Source of the DNA: JBQTGK01 sp052400665
GTDB lineage: Bacteria > Bacteroidota > Bacteroidia > Bacteroidales > Marinifilaceae
NCBI GenBank assembly: GCA_052400665.1
Contig: JBQTGK010000002.1
Length of the DNA stretch: 64,000 nt
Direction: 5' to 3' (one strand)
Positions 9,611 through 18,133 of the stretch are shown here, in pieces. A program made the position numbers and the translations under genes. Numbering within the stretch: position 1 is the stretch's first letter; each line of letters begins with the position of its first letter. Below the pieces are notes generated by a model, which worked only from the letters and a program-made list of their open reading frames with translations, searched no databases and had not been told where the DNA came from.

Positions 9611-11569
9611 ATGGCATCTGTTCGTTTTATTATTATTTTAATATTGTGTGAATTATGTGGTTGCAATGCAATATCTCAAACTTCAAAAGTTAAGCATTTA
9701 TCCCAAGATGAGGCCTTGAAAAAGGTAACACAATTGCAGAAAGAATGTTGGGAGTTGAGGGAGATTAAATCTGACTCAGCAATTATTCTTGGAAAAATGG
9801 GATTAGAGTTAGCTTTGCAATATGAGTTAAAAAAGGAATTGCCTCGTCTTTATGCTTATATTGGGATTGTAAATCTCCACTACCTAAACAATATTAAGGA
9901 AGCTACATTCTATTTTCAACACTCTTTAGAGACCAGTTTACGGCAAAATGATTCGATTCAGCTGGCATATTCCTATAACAATTTAGGTGATTTGTATTTG
10001 TTAACTGGAAATATTCCTTTGTCTAGAGAATTTTCTGTAAAATCCGTAGAGTTATTTCAAAAGCTAAAGAATAAAAGAGGAATGTCATATTCTTTTATGA
10101 ATATGGGCTTGCTTTGTCGTGCAGAAAAGGATTTTAATACGGCAATGGTTTATTTAAAGAAAGCTAAAGCATTATGGGAAGAGTTAGGTAATAACACGGG
10201 AGCTGGGCTTGTTTTGCTTGAAATGGCAAATACTTATGAGGCTAAAGGAGATTATGATACGGCTATGTCCTATTACGAGAATGCTTATAAGGAAAGTATT
10301 GGATTAAAGACAGTAAAATATGGAACCTTTTGTTTACAGGGGATTGCAAATATATATTATTCAAGAGGAAATTATGATAAGGCTTTTGAGTTTTACAAAA
10401 GGGCTTTGGCTTTTAACAAAGAACGAAAATATTATTATGGAATAATAGATAATTACATTGGTATTGCATTGGTGTATGCGAATAAGGGGGAGCGAAAAAT
10501 AGGTGAAGAATCTCTTCATAAAGCTTTAAGTTTATCAAAATCTTTAAACTTAAATACTAAGATTTTAAAATCGTATGAATCCTTTGTAAAATTTTATGAA
10601 ATTTTAAATGATTACCAAAAGGCTATTGAATGGTATAATAATTTTTCTACTCCTTACGATTCTATTCTTACAGTTCAGCATTCAGAAATTGTAAATCAAA
10701 TGCGTAATCGCTTTAGAATTGAACAGTCACTTAGCAATACAAAGCAGGAACTAAATGCTCAAAAATTAAAATATATAAATTTATGGCTAATTGTCGTTTT
10801 ACTCATTGCAATTATGCTCATATTGATTTGGCGATATTTATCTAATCGAAAAATGAATAAACAGCTCGAAGAGATGAACAATGCCAAGGATAAGCTATTC
10901 TCGGTAATTTCACATGATTTAAAAAATCCGTTTAATTCACTTATTGGTTTTAGTGAGTTATTATTATCAGAAATAGACAATTGTAATTATTCCAAAATAA
11001 AAGAATATGCCATTTATTTAAATCAGGCTTCTGAAGAGGGATTAAAGTTATTAACCAATCTTTTACATTGGTCGTTATCACAAGCTGGGAGAATAAAGTT
11101 CAAGCCCGAGCCATTGAACCTTAATGAGGTGTTTAGCGAACTGAAGGTATTTTATGATACCGAGATTGAAAAACGTAAGCTTAACTTGAAGTTTGAAAAT
11201 TCTATTCAAAATAAAATTTTGGCAGATCGGGATATCATTAAAATAATATTGATGAATTTAATTACAAATTCGCTTAAATATACTAGGGAGAAGGGGATGA
11301 TTCGTGTATCAGCATCTCAAAATAAGGATGTGATTTATATACAAGTTGAAGACACAGGAATTGGCATGTCAGAGGATACACAAAAATTATTGTTCGCTAA
11401 AACGAGTTTTGTGAATAGTAAAAAGGGACTAAGAGAGGAGCGGGGAACTGGTTTGGGACTTAGTATTGTTAGTGAATTTATTCGGATTCACAAAGGTGAA
11501 ATTAAAGTGAGTAGCGAGGAAGGGGTAGGAAGCAGATTCGAATTGAAATTTCCAGTTGATTTTAATTAA
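9611..11569 (+). CDS. TPR-repeat sensor histidine kinase
   Basis: A 652-residue kinase. Residues 1-22 are an export signal with an LCGCN sequence that could serve as a lipobox or simple cleavage site. Residues about 40-360 are tetratricopeptide repeats (for example LGDLYLLTGN, MANTYEAKGDYDTAMSYY), placed outside the cytoplasm. A short coiled segment leads to one transmembrane helix (about 388-410), then HisKA with phosphoacceptor His435 in SHDLKNP, and HATPase with the N box near 550, DTGIGMS and GTGLGLS. There is no receiver or output domain in the protein and no regulator gene directly after it, so the partner is unknown; the single-domain regulator ending at 7663 is one possibility. Confidence 0.9.
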   Translation: MASVRFIIILILCELCGCNAISQTSKVKHLSQDEALKKVTQLQKECWELREIKSDSAIILGKMGLELALQYELKKELPRLYAYIGIVNLHYLNNIKEATFYFQHSLETSLRQNDSIQLAYSYNNLGDLYLLTGNIPLSREFSVKSVELFQKLKNKRGMSYSFMNMGLLCRAEKDFNTAMVYLKKAKALWEELGNNTGAGLVLLEMANTYEAKGDYDTAMSYYENAYKESIGLKTVKYGTFCLQGIANIYYSRGNYDKAFEFYKRALAFNKERKYYYGIIDNYIGIALVYANKGERKIGEESLHKALSLSKSLNLNTKILKSYESFVKFYEILNDYQKAIEWYNNFSTPYDSILTVQHSEIVNQMRNRFRIEQSLSNTKQELNAQKLKYINLWLIVVLLIAIMLILIWRYLSNRKMNKQLEEMNNAKDKLFSVISHDLKNPFNSLIGFSELLLSEIDNCNYSKIKEYAIYLNQASEEGLKLLTNLLHWSLSQAGRIKFKPEPLNLNEVFSELKVFYDTEIEKRKLNLKFENSIQNKILADRDIIKIILMNLITNSLKYTREKGMIRVSASQNKDVIYIQVEDTGIGMSEDTQKLLFAKTSFVNSKKGLREERGTGLGLSIVSEFIRIHKGEIKVSSEEGVGSRFELKFPVDFN

Positions 11570-11598
11570 AAGAATCCATTGTTATGACAAACAGATTA

Positions 11599-12492
11599 CT
11601 AATTTTTTTTTAATTTCCTTGTATTTCTAATCATCGAAATTGTATATAACATAAGAGCAAACCAAATTAGCCCAAAGGCAATGACTTGTTCTTTTTTAAA
11701 TTCTTCTTTATAAATAATTACACCTATTAGTAGCATTAGAGTAGGCCCGATATATTGCATAAAACCGATGGCCGAAAGAGGTATTCTTTGGGCTCCTTTT
11801 GCAAACCAATATAAAGGTAAAGTTGTTACAATTCCAGTTAACATGAGATAGGTATTGGTAGAATAGGAACCAACTAAAAAGCCTCCATTGCCAGCTATTA
11901 ATTTGTAAATAATAAAAGCCGCAGCTAGTGGTGTAAGGAGTAATGTTTCTATACTTAAAGATGGTATTGCCTCAATTCCAGCTGTCTTTTTTACTAATCC
12001 GTACAATCCAAACGATAGAGCCAAGATGATAGCTATCCATGGAAATTTGCCATAATCAAGAGTTAAGTAAATTACTGCTATAGAAGCAATTATTAGGGCT
12101 GTTATTTTTAATTTATCTAATTTTTCTTTTAAAACAACTATGCCCAATAATACATTCACAATCGGATTAACATAATATCCCAGACTGGCTTCTACAATTT
12201 GATTGATATTTACCGCATATATAAATAAACCCCAGTTTATTCCAATTAGAACAGATGAGCAGATTAAACTATTTCTTGTTTGTTTTTGTTTTAAAAGTTG
12301 GCTTGTGTTTTTCTGTTTGGTCCAAAATAATAATATCAATAGAAATATAAAAGACCAAAAAATCCGGTGAGATAATACTTCCAGTGCCGAAACATGTTTA
12401 ACTTGTTTCCAGAAAACAGGAAGTATTCCCCATGCAAAAAATGCCTGCATGGCGTAGATGTATCCAAGACTTGTGTTTTTTGAACTCTTCAT
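11599..12492 (-). CDS. rarD: EamA family transporter RarD
   Basis: A 297-residue membrane protein with ten hydrophobic helices in two EamA halves. The start (GYIYAMQAFFAWGILPVFWK) and the segment ALEVLSHRIFWS are typical of RarD, as is the NWGLFIYAVN region. RarD was named for chloramphenicol sensitivity; its natural substrate is unknown, a small metabolite being likely. The gene faces the TPR kinase gene tail to tail with a 29-base gap. Confidence 0.88.
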   Translation of the reverse strand: MKSSKNTSLGYIYAMQAFFAWGILPVFWKQVKHVSALEVLSHRIFWSFIFLLILLFWTKQKNTSQLLKQKQTRNSLICSSVLIGINWGLFIYAVNINQIVEASLGYYVNPIVNVLLGIVVLKEKLDKLKITALIIASIAVIYLTLDYGKFPWIAIILALSFGLYGLVKKTAGIEAIPSLSIETLLLTPLAAAFIIYKLIAGNGGFLVGSYSTNTYLMLTGIVTTLPLYWFAKGAQRIPLSAIGFMQYIGPTLMLLIGVIIYKEEFKKEQVIAFGLIWFALMLYTISMIRNTRKLKKN

Positions 12493-13013
12493 TATTAATA
12501 TTTAAGGATTGGCAAAAGTAATTAATTTAAGTTTGCTAATATTATATGTATAAAAAATTTCAAATATCTTTTTTTGTTTGAAAATATTGAAGTTGATCCT
12601 AACCTATAGGTTTTTATTACTATTTATTTCTTTTGGTGAATGAGTGCTGTCGAAATGTAAACTTTAGCAGAAAATTATCGTAATATAAAAATGTACAAAT
12701 AGGACTGGAGGTATTGTCTTGTGAAAATTGAAATTAATGCATCTAATGTGTCGAAAAAAAGAATTATTTCATGATTTATGAATTAGATCTCTGAAATTGA
12801 ATTTTATAGATTTTTGTATTTATATGTGCTGTTATTTCAGTGTTTTATATCTTTTTAAGAGAAACTATCTATCATTGAAAATATTTATCGAAATGAGTAA
12901 AATGGCAAAAATAAAGATCAAATATCATATTTTTTTTAACTTGCAGTTGTGCAATGATTAATTCAATTGATATAATTAAAGTGTTATAGCACTGTTTACA
13001 AAGATATTTCGTG
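12493..13013. other. Gene-free gap of about 520 bases
   Basis: Very A+T-rich DNA between the divergent starts of rarD and the acyl-CoA ligase gene; promoters for both must lie here. I see no conserved RNA, no long repeat and no credible open frame; the minus-strand frame that overlaps the ligase start looks like a shadow. Confidence 0.5.
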
Positions 13014-14657
13014 ATGAAAAATAATACAATTCTTACATTTCCTGCTCTTTTTTCCAAAACGGTAAAAAAACATGGTAATTGTAATGCAATGGCACTTGTT
13101 GGCCAAAAACCTCTTTCGTATAATGAAGTATATTCCAATATTCAGGCACTTCATTCATTTTACGAAAAACTAGGTATTAAGCCTGGCGATAAAGTAGCAA
13201 TATTAAGTACAAATATGCCTAATTGGGGTATTGTTTACTATGCAACTACCTTTATGGGAGCTGTGGTTGTGCCAATGTTACCCGAGTTTAGTGTAACTGA
13301 GATAGAAAATATTCTTAATCATTCCGAGGCAAAAGTAGTTTTTGTTTCGAAAGGCTTGTTGCCTAAACTTAAAAATTTAAAGTCTGATAGTTTAAAATAT
13401 AAAGTTGCAGTAGAAGATTTTAAGTTAGTTGATTCGCAGAATGAGAAATTACAGTATAATTCAGAAGATCTTCCTCAGCATACCTATCAGGTAAATGAAG
13501 ATGATATGGCTGCGATAATCTATACCTCAGGAACTACAGGAAGTTCTAAAGGTGTAATGTTGTCGCATAAGAATATTTGTTCCAATGCTATTCGATCGAA
13601 AACAATACATCCGATTGACGAGACAGATCGTTTTTTGTCTATTCTCCCTTTATCTCATACCTATGAAAATACATTGGGATTTGTAATTCCGATGATTGCA
13701 GGATCTTGTATTTATTATCTTGGTAAAGCACCTGTTCCTTCATTGTTAATAGCTGCCTTAAAGCAAGTGAAACCAACAATTATGTTTTCGGTACCTTTAA
13801 TTATCGAAAAAATATATAAGGGAAAAATATTGCCAGGAATCAACTCGAAAGCAATTACTAAATTTCTATATAAGATACCTGTTTTTCGCAAGCAATTAAA
13901 TCGTATTGCAGGAAAAAAACTAATGCAGATATTTGGAGGAGAATTAACATTTTTTGGAATTGGAGGAGCAAAGCTTAGTTCTGCAGTAGAACTGTTTTTG
14001 CGCGAAGCAAAATTTCCCTATGCAATTGGTTATGGCTTAACCGAGACAGCACCATTATTAGCTGGTATAGGACCTGCAATTACGAAATATCAATCGACAG
14101 GACCTGCCATAATGGGAATGGAATTGAAAATTCATAATCCCAATCCGCAAACTAAAATTGGAGAAGTTTGGGCTAAGGGTGATAATGTGATGATGGGATA
14201 TTATAAGGAGCCAGAAAAAACCAAAGAGGTTTTAACCAACGATGGATGGTTTAAAACTGGCGATTTGGCAAGATTAGATAAGGATAATTATTTATATATC
14301 GAAGGACGATTAAAAAATATGATTGTTGGTGCCAGTGGTGAGAATATTTATCCGGAAGAAATAGAGTCGGTAATCAACAACTTTAAGCATGTGCTAGAAT
14401 CCGTTGTGGTCGAGAAAAAAGGAAAATTAGTTGCTATGGTTCATTTTAATTACGAAGAACTCGAGCAGCAATATAAGTATATGAAAAAAGAGGTTGAGAA
14501 TTATGTCGATCAAACTGTTGATGATTTAATTAAGGAATTACAGATTTATGTGAATTCCCGTGTTAATAAATTTTCGCAGGTTCAAATGGTGGTTGCGCAG
14601 GTTGATCCTTTTCAAAAAACCGCAACTCATAAAATAAAACGATTTTTATATCTATAA
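13014..14657 (+). CDS. AMP-binding long-chain fatty acid-CoA ligase
   Basis: A 547-residue acyl-activating enzyme; I use the ATG at 13014 over the adjoining GTG at 13011. It shows the adenylation motifs in order: P-loop IIYTSGTTGSSKGVMLSH (about residues 170-190), GYGLTETAPL, GWFKTGDLARLD, and GRLKNMIVGASGENIYPEE. The family joins fatty acids to CoA through an acyl-AMP. It is cytosolic or membrane-peripheral, with no partner gene next to it, and ends at a very strong hairpin. Chain-length preference is not readable from sequence. Confidence 0.92.
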   Translation: MKNNTILTFPALFSKTVKKHGNCNAMALVGQKPLSYNEVYSNIQALHSFYEKLGIKPGDKVAILSTNMPNWGIVYYATTFMGAVVVPMLPEFSVTEIENILNHSEAKVVFVSKGLLPKLKNLKSDSLKYKVAVEDFKLVDSQNEKLQYNSEDLPQHTYQVNEDDMAAIIYTSGTTGSSKGVMLSHKNICSNAIRSKTIHPIDETDRFLSILPLSHTYENTLGFVIPMIAGSCIYYLGKAPVPSLLIAALKQVKPTIMFSVPLIIEKIYKGKILPGINSKAITKFLYKIPVFRKQLNRIAGKKLMQIFGGELTFFGIGGAKLSSAVELFLREAKFPYAIGYGLTETAPLLAGIGPAITKYQSTGPAIMGMELKIHNPNPQTKIGEVWAKGDNVMMGYYKEPEKTKEVLTNDGWFKTGDLARLDKDNYLYIEGRLKNMIVGASGENIYPEEIESVINNFKHVLESVVVEKKGKLVAMVHFNYEELEQQYKYMKKEVENYVDQTVDDLIKELQIYVNSRVNKFSQVQMVVAQVDPFQKTATHKIKRFLYL

Positions 14658-14660
14658 AAA

Positions 14661-14705
14661 TACAAACAAAAGAGGTTGATAATTTATCAACCTCTTTTGT
14701 TTGTA
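14661..14705. terminator. Strong bidirectional terminator
   Basis: Perfect 21-bp inverted repeat (arms 14661-14681 and 14685-14705) with a 3-base loop; A-rich on the left and T-rich on the right. It lies between the convergent ligase gene and the unrecognised gene at 14767. Confidence 0.85.
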
Positions 14706-14766
14706 AAGGGCACCATTTTTAAATCAAATTATCCCTGATAAGTTAAATTTTTACAGATATATTTTT

Positions 14767-15339
14767 TTACTCATCTAAAGACCAACTGTAGATTAAAGAG
14801 GCATCTCCCGTAAAATCTTTTTCTCGGTCAATTTCTGTTTGACTTTCAAATTCATCTCCAAAACGTTCAAAAGCACTCACAAAGCCAAAATCTCTATCAG
14901 GAATATCATTTAATATCTTCCCAATCATCGAAACGGATTTTTTTGATATTATTAACCATGGAACTGTAGCAGCTCCAACAATATCGGTCACGATTCCGAA
15001 AGCATCACCCGCAATACCACTTTCAATTTCTTTTAAAATGGCTCCCAGGTCTCTTTGTGATTTTCGGGTGTGTCTAAGATAGATATGAACATTCAATTCT
15101 CTATCGGCAGGCATTTCCCTGCTTAAAATAAATAATCCCTCCGAACCCAGGTCCTGAGTGTCAAAGAAGTATTCATTTTCGTGTCTTTTACTTAGCTTAA
15201 ATGGTTCTTGAGGAATTGTACTTACCATCATTTTATCTTGCTCTGTTGGATGATCAGCAACAATAATAAAGTATAATTTCCAGTTTTTTTTGGGGCGGTA
15301 AATCCTGATTCCGTCAATTTCAAGTCTTATTCTACTCAT
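14767..15339 (-). CDS. Unrecognised protein, about 190 residues
   Basis: From the ATG at 15339 (MSRIRLEIDGIRIYRPKK) the protein has 190 residues; an upstream in-frame ATG at 15384 would add 15. I do not recognise it. The first half looks beta-rich and ends in a motif DLGSEGLFILSREMPADREL; the middle (about 115-145) is a glycine- and alanine-rich hydrophobic stretch, GIVTDIVGAATVPWLIIS, that could insert in a membrane or pack as a helical hairpin; the end is acidic. There is no signal peptide. It is a single gene between the strong terminator at 14661 and the riboswitch region. The start of the beta-rich part resembles a cargo or pre-toxin sandwich only in a general way. Confidence 0.6.
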   Translation of the reverse strand: MSRIRLEIDGIRIYRPKKNWKLYFIIVADHPTEQDKMMVSTIPQEPFKLSKRHENEYFFDTQDLGSEGLFILSREMPADRELNVHIYLRHTRKSQRDLGAILKEIESGIAGDAFGIVTDIVGAATVPWLIISKKSVSMIGKILNDIPDRDFGFVSAFERFGDEFESQTEIDREKDFTGDASLIYSWSLDE

Positions 15340-15546
15340 AGTATTAGTATTTAACGTATTATAAATATATAAAATGTTTTTCATTTGTTTATTGTTAATA
15401 TGTATTAAGTAATTTAATATGTTCTCGGACAGATATTAAGAGTTTGTTTTCTGATAAGACTAAGATATTCAGTCTGATAAGTTTTTTGCTAAATATGGGA
15501 GGTATTTTGTTTGGGATCAGGTCAATAATTCTCAAATTAAAAATCA

Positions 15547-15554
15547 TACATTTG
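15547..15554 (+). promoter_or_regulatory. Candidate -7 promoter box for the cobalamin operon
   Basis: TACATTTG matches the Bacteroidota -7 consensus TAnnTTTG and sits just upstream of the riboswitch, where a start site would be expected. No well-placed -33 TTG box was found. Confidence 0.4.
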
Positions 15555-15555
15555 T

Positions 15556-15735
15556 TGTGTGATTTGGCAATATCAGATTGTAAGATCTGTTATTAAAGAG
15601 GGAATTCGGTTGAAGTCCGGAACTGTACCCGCAGCTGTAATCTCTATACCAAACTCTACTGTATTATGTCACTGTATCTCATGAGAGATATGGGAAGGCG
15701 CAGCAAGAGGGAGAGAGTCAGAAAACCTGCCTTAT
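15556..15735 (+). ncRNA. Cobalamin riboswitch (B12 element)
   Basis: The leader contains the conserved blocks of the class in order: GGGAATTCGGTTGAAGTCCG near 15599-15619, the ACCCGCAGCTGTAA core at about 15627-15640, GGGAAGGCGCAGCAAGAGG at about 15692-15710, and the B12 box AGTCAGAAAACCTGCC at 15716-15731. The RNA binds adenosylcobalamin or a related cobamide and lowers expression of the genes behind it when the cofactor is plentiful. It precedes the first biosynthesis gene by about 275 bases, so the regulatory hairpin must lie in between. Confidence 0.93.
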
Positions 15736-15813
15736 AAATTGTTGTTTAATCGATACTTTCGGGAATAAAAGTAGGATTATAAGAAAATAAATGTGTCCAC
15801 GCTTGTGGAACAT

Positions 15814-15866
15814 GCTGATTTTAGCAAAACAAACACCAGTTTTGTTGATATTGCTAAAACAACAGC
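15814..15866 (+). promoter_or_regulatory. Long hairpin in the cobalamin leader, probable expression platform
   Basis: GCTGATTTTAGCAA at the left pairs with TTGCTAAAACAACAGC at the right, with an inner AACAAA/TTTGTT stem; a T-rich stretch follows at about 15870-15879. Placed between riboswitch and cobI, it could be a terminator. I did not find a clear antiterminator partner. Confidence 0.45.
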
Positions 15867-16009
15867 TGAATTTCTTTTTGATCTGTCATAATTCTTTTTT
15901 CGCTTAAATTTCAATTCAACTTAATTAAAATATAAAGACAATTTTTTGTTTGCTTATACATAAACTGTTGTTTAACAGATATGTATCTTCAAGCTGAATA
16001 GTAAAAGAT

Positions 16010-16723
16010 ATGATTGAACAAAAAGGGAAGGTTATTGGAGTTGCTCTTGGTCCGGGAGATCCTGATTTAATTACAATAAAAGCTTTAAAATGCTTGCAAA
16101 GTGCAGAGAAAATTTATTTTCCGGCTACTACAGGTCCAAAAGGAGAAATAAGTAGTTTTTCTTTGCTGATTTTAAAACAATTAAATTTGGAAGAATCCAG
16201 GTTTGTGCCTGTAAATGTTCCAATGAGCAAGGATAGAACACTTGCCGAAAAAGCTTATTCAGATTTATACCTTAAAATAGAACAGGATGTAAAAGTCGGT
16301 AAACAGGTTGCTGTTGTAAGCGAAGGAGACATTTCTTTTTTTAGTACATTTTCATATTTGTTAAATGATTTAAATAAGAATCAAATAAATTTTGAAATGA
16401 TTCCGGGAGTACCTGCCTTTATTTTAGGTGGTTCGATAGGGAAATTACCTCTTGTCACCTTGCAGGATAAGCTAACAGTAGCTCCTGATATTAAGAATGA
16501 AGAAGAGTTAAAGTTTTTATTAAAACAAAATGAGACTCTTGTTTTAATGAAAATGTCGAAAATTCGCGATTGGATTAAAGAATATATCGAACAAAATAAA
16601 TTTCAGTTTTTTTACGGCGAATATTTGGGAACTAAAAAACAGTATACTTGTAAGGATATTGATAGTTTGAGAGACAGAAAGATTCCTTACTTCGCCATTT
16701 TAATTTTTTACGGAAACAAATAA
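16010..16723 (+). CDS. cobI/cbiL: Precorrin-2 / cobalt-factor II C20-methyltransferase
   Basis: A 237-residue SAM-dependent methyltransferase of the tetrapyrrole methylase fold. Motifs are VALGPGDPDLIT at the N-terminus, VVSEGDISFFST near 105-116 and MIPGVPAF near 133-140. It adds the C20 methyl group to the precorrin-2-level ring. It is the first gene after the riboswitch and the next gene starts 6 bases after its stop. The surrounding cbiD and cbiG domains point to the early-cobalt route, so the substrate is more likely cobalt-factor II. Confidence 0.92.
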   Translation: MIEQKGKVIGVALGPGDPDLITIKALKCLQSAEKIYFPATTGPKGEISSFSLLILKQLNLEESRFVPVNVPMSKDRTLAEKAYSDLYLKIEQDVKVGKQVAVVSEGDISFFSTFSYLLNDLNKNQINFEMIPGVPAFILGGSIGKLPLVTLQDKLTVAPDIKNEEELKFLLKQNETLVLMKMSKIRDWIKEYIEQNKFQFFYGEYLGTKKQYTCKDIDSLRDRKIPYFAILIFYGNK

Positions 16724-16729
16724 AATATC

Positions 16730-18133
16730 ATGCCAAATACTTTAGGAAAAATTACTGTTGCAGGATTAGGACCAGGAAGTCCTGAAATGTTTTTAAATCC
16801 GGCCATTGATGCAATAAGAGATGCTGATGTAGTAATCGGTTATAAATATTATTTTAGGTTTATAGAAAGTTTTTTAAAAGAAGGAACTGAGTGCATGGAT
16901 ACTGGAATGAGACAGGAAGTGCAACGTGCAGAAAAGGCTTTTGAATTAGCAGAACAAGGGAAAGATGTGGTGGTTATAAGTTCTGGTGATGCCGGAATTT
17001 ATGGAATGGCATCTTTGGTATTCGAAATGGCGGAGAAAACAGAATCGAAAGTGGAATTAAATGTGATTCCCGGAATTTCGGCATTTCAGGCAGCTGCTGC
17101 TAAATTAGGCGCTCCTTTAAGTCATGATTTAGTATTGCTTTCTCTTTCGGATTTACTTACTGATTTTACGTTGATAGAAAAGCGCATGAAAGCCGCTGCT
17201 ATGGGCGATTTTGTGACTGCAATCTACAATCCTAAAAGTAAAAAAAGATACTGGCAATTGTATCGTCTTAGAGAGTTGTTTTTAGAAGAGAGAGATGGCA
17301 CAACACCTGTGGCAATAGTTCGACAGGCAGCTCGTGAAGAAGAAGAAATAACCTTAACTAATTTGCAAGATTTTGATCCTGAAATTGTAGATATGTTCTC
17401 TGTTGTTATCATTGGAAATTCGCAGAGTTATATTTCCGGAGATCGATTTATTACGCCGCGAGGTTACTACAGTAAAGAAAAGCAAAATGGCCGTCCGGGA
17501 CCATTAATTATGCAGGAAAGTTTTAGAACAATTGCGGCAGAATTAAAAGGAATGGATTTGCCATTAGAAACAAAATGGATGCTTCTGCATTGTATACACA
17601 CATCAGCAGATTTTGAGTTGGCTAAAATTCTTAAGGTTCAAAATAATGCAGCGCCAAAATTGAACGAATATCTTCAAAAAGGAGGAGTAATAATTACCGA
17701 TGTAACCATGGCAAAATCGGGTATTCGTAAGAAAACCTGCGAGCGTTTAGGTATTGAGGTAAAATGTTACTTGCATGATCCACGAACTATGGATTTGGCC
17801 GAAAAGCATGGAATAACACGTACACAAGCAGGAATTCGATTGGCAGTAGAAGAACACCCCGATGCATTGTATGTATTTGGTAATGCACCAACAGCTTTAA
17901 TTGAGTTGACAGATTTAATGCGTAGTAAAAATATACAACCTGCAGGAGTAATAGCAGCACCAGTAGGATTTGTAAATGTGAAAGAATCGAAACACAGAGT
18001 AAAAAGTTTTAAAAATCTAGCGGCAGTTATTATCGATGGTCGAAAAGGAGGATCTACACTGGCAGCGACTATTGTAAATGCTATTTTGAGTTTAGAAGAT
18101 GCTTACGATTTAAAACCTGGAAGAGATGTATAA
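16730..18133 (+). CDS. cobJ-cbiC: Fused precorrin-3B C17-methyltransferase and precorrin-8X methylmutase
   Basis: A 467-residue fusion. Residues 1 to about 245 are a CobJ/CbiH methylase: GLGPGSPEM at the start, SSGDAGIYGMA near 85 and IPGISAFQAAAAKLGAP near 115. After a short linker, residues about 260-460 form a CbiC/CobH methylmutase with the LLHCIHTSADFELAK catalytic segment, then IITDVTMAKSGI and GNAPTALIEL. The two reactions are separated in the pathway (C17 methylation with ring contraction, and the later C11-to-C12 methyl shift). The last 8 bases overlap the next gene, so translation is probably coupled. Confidence 0.9.
   Translation: MPNTLGKITVAGLGPGSPEMFLNPAIDAIRDADVVIGYKYYFRFIESFLKEGTECMDTGMRQEVQRAEKAFELAEQGKDVVVISSGDAGIYGMASLVFEMAEKTESKVELNVIPGISAFQAAAAKLGAPLSHDLVLLSLSDLLTDFTLIEKRMKAAAMGDFVTAIYNPKSKKRYWQLYRLRELFLEERDGTTPVAIVRQAAREEEEITLTNLQDFDPEIVDMFSVVIIGNSQSYISGDRFITPRGYYSKEKQNGRPGPLIMQESFRTIAAELKGMDLPLETKWMLLHCIHTSADFELAKILKVQNNAAPKLNEYLQKGGVIITDVTMAKSGIRKKTCERLGIEVKCYLHDPRTMDLAEKHGITRTQAGIRLAVEEHPDALYVFGNAPTALIELTDLMRSKNIQPAGVIAAPVGFVNVKESKHRVKSFKNLAAVIIDGRKGGSTLAATIVNAILSLEDAYDLKPGRDV

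Noticed and set aside
12872..13138. Minus-strand open frame of 88 codons over the start of the acyl-CoA ligase gene.
   Set aside because: It overlaps the ligase start in antisense, and its product has a low-complexity tail with no motif.
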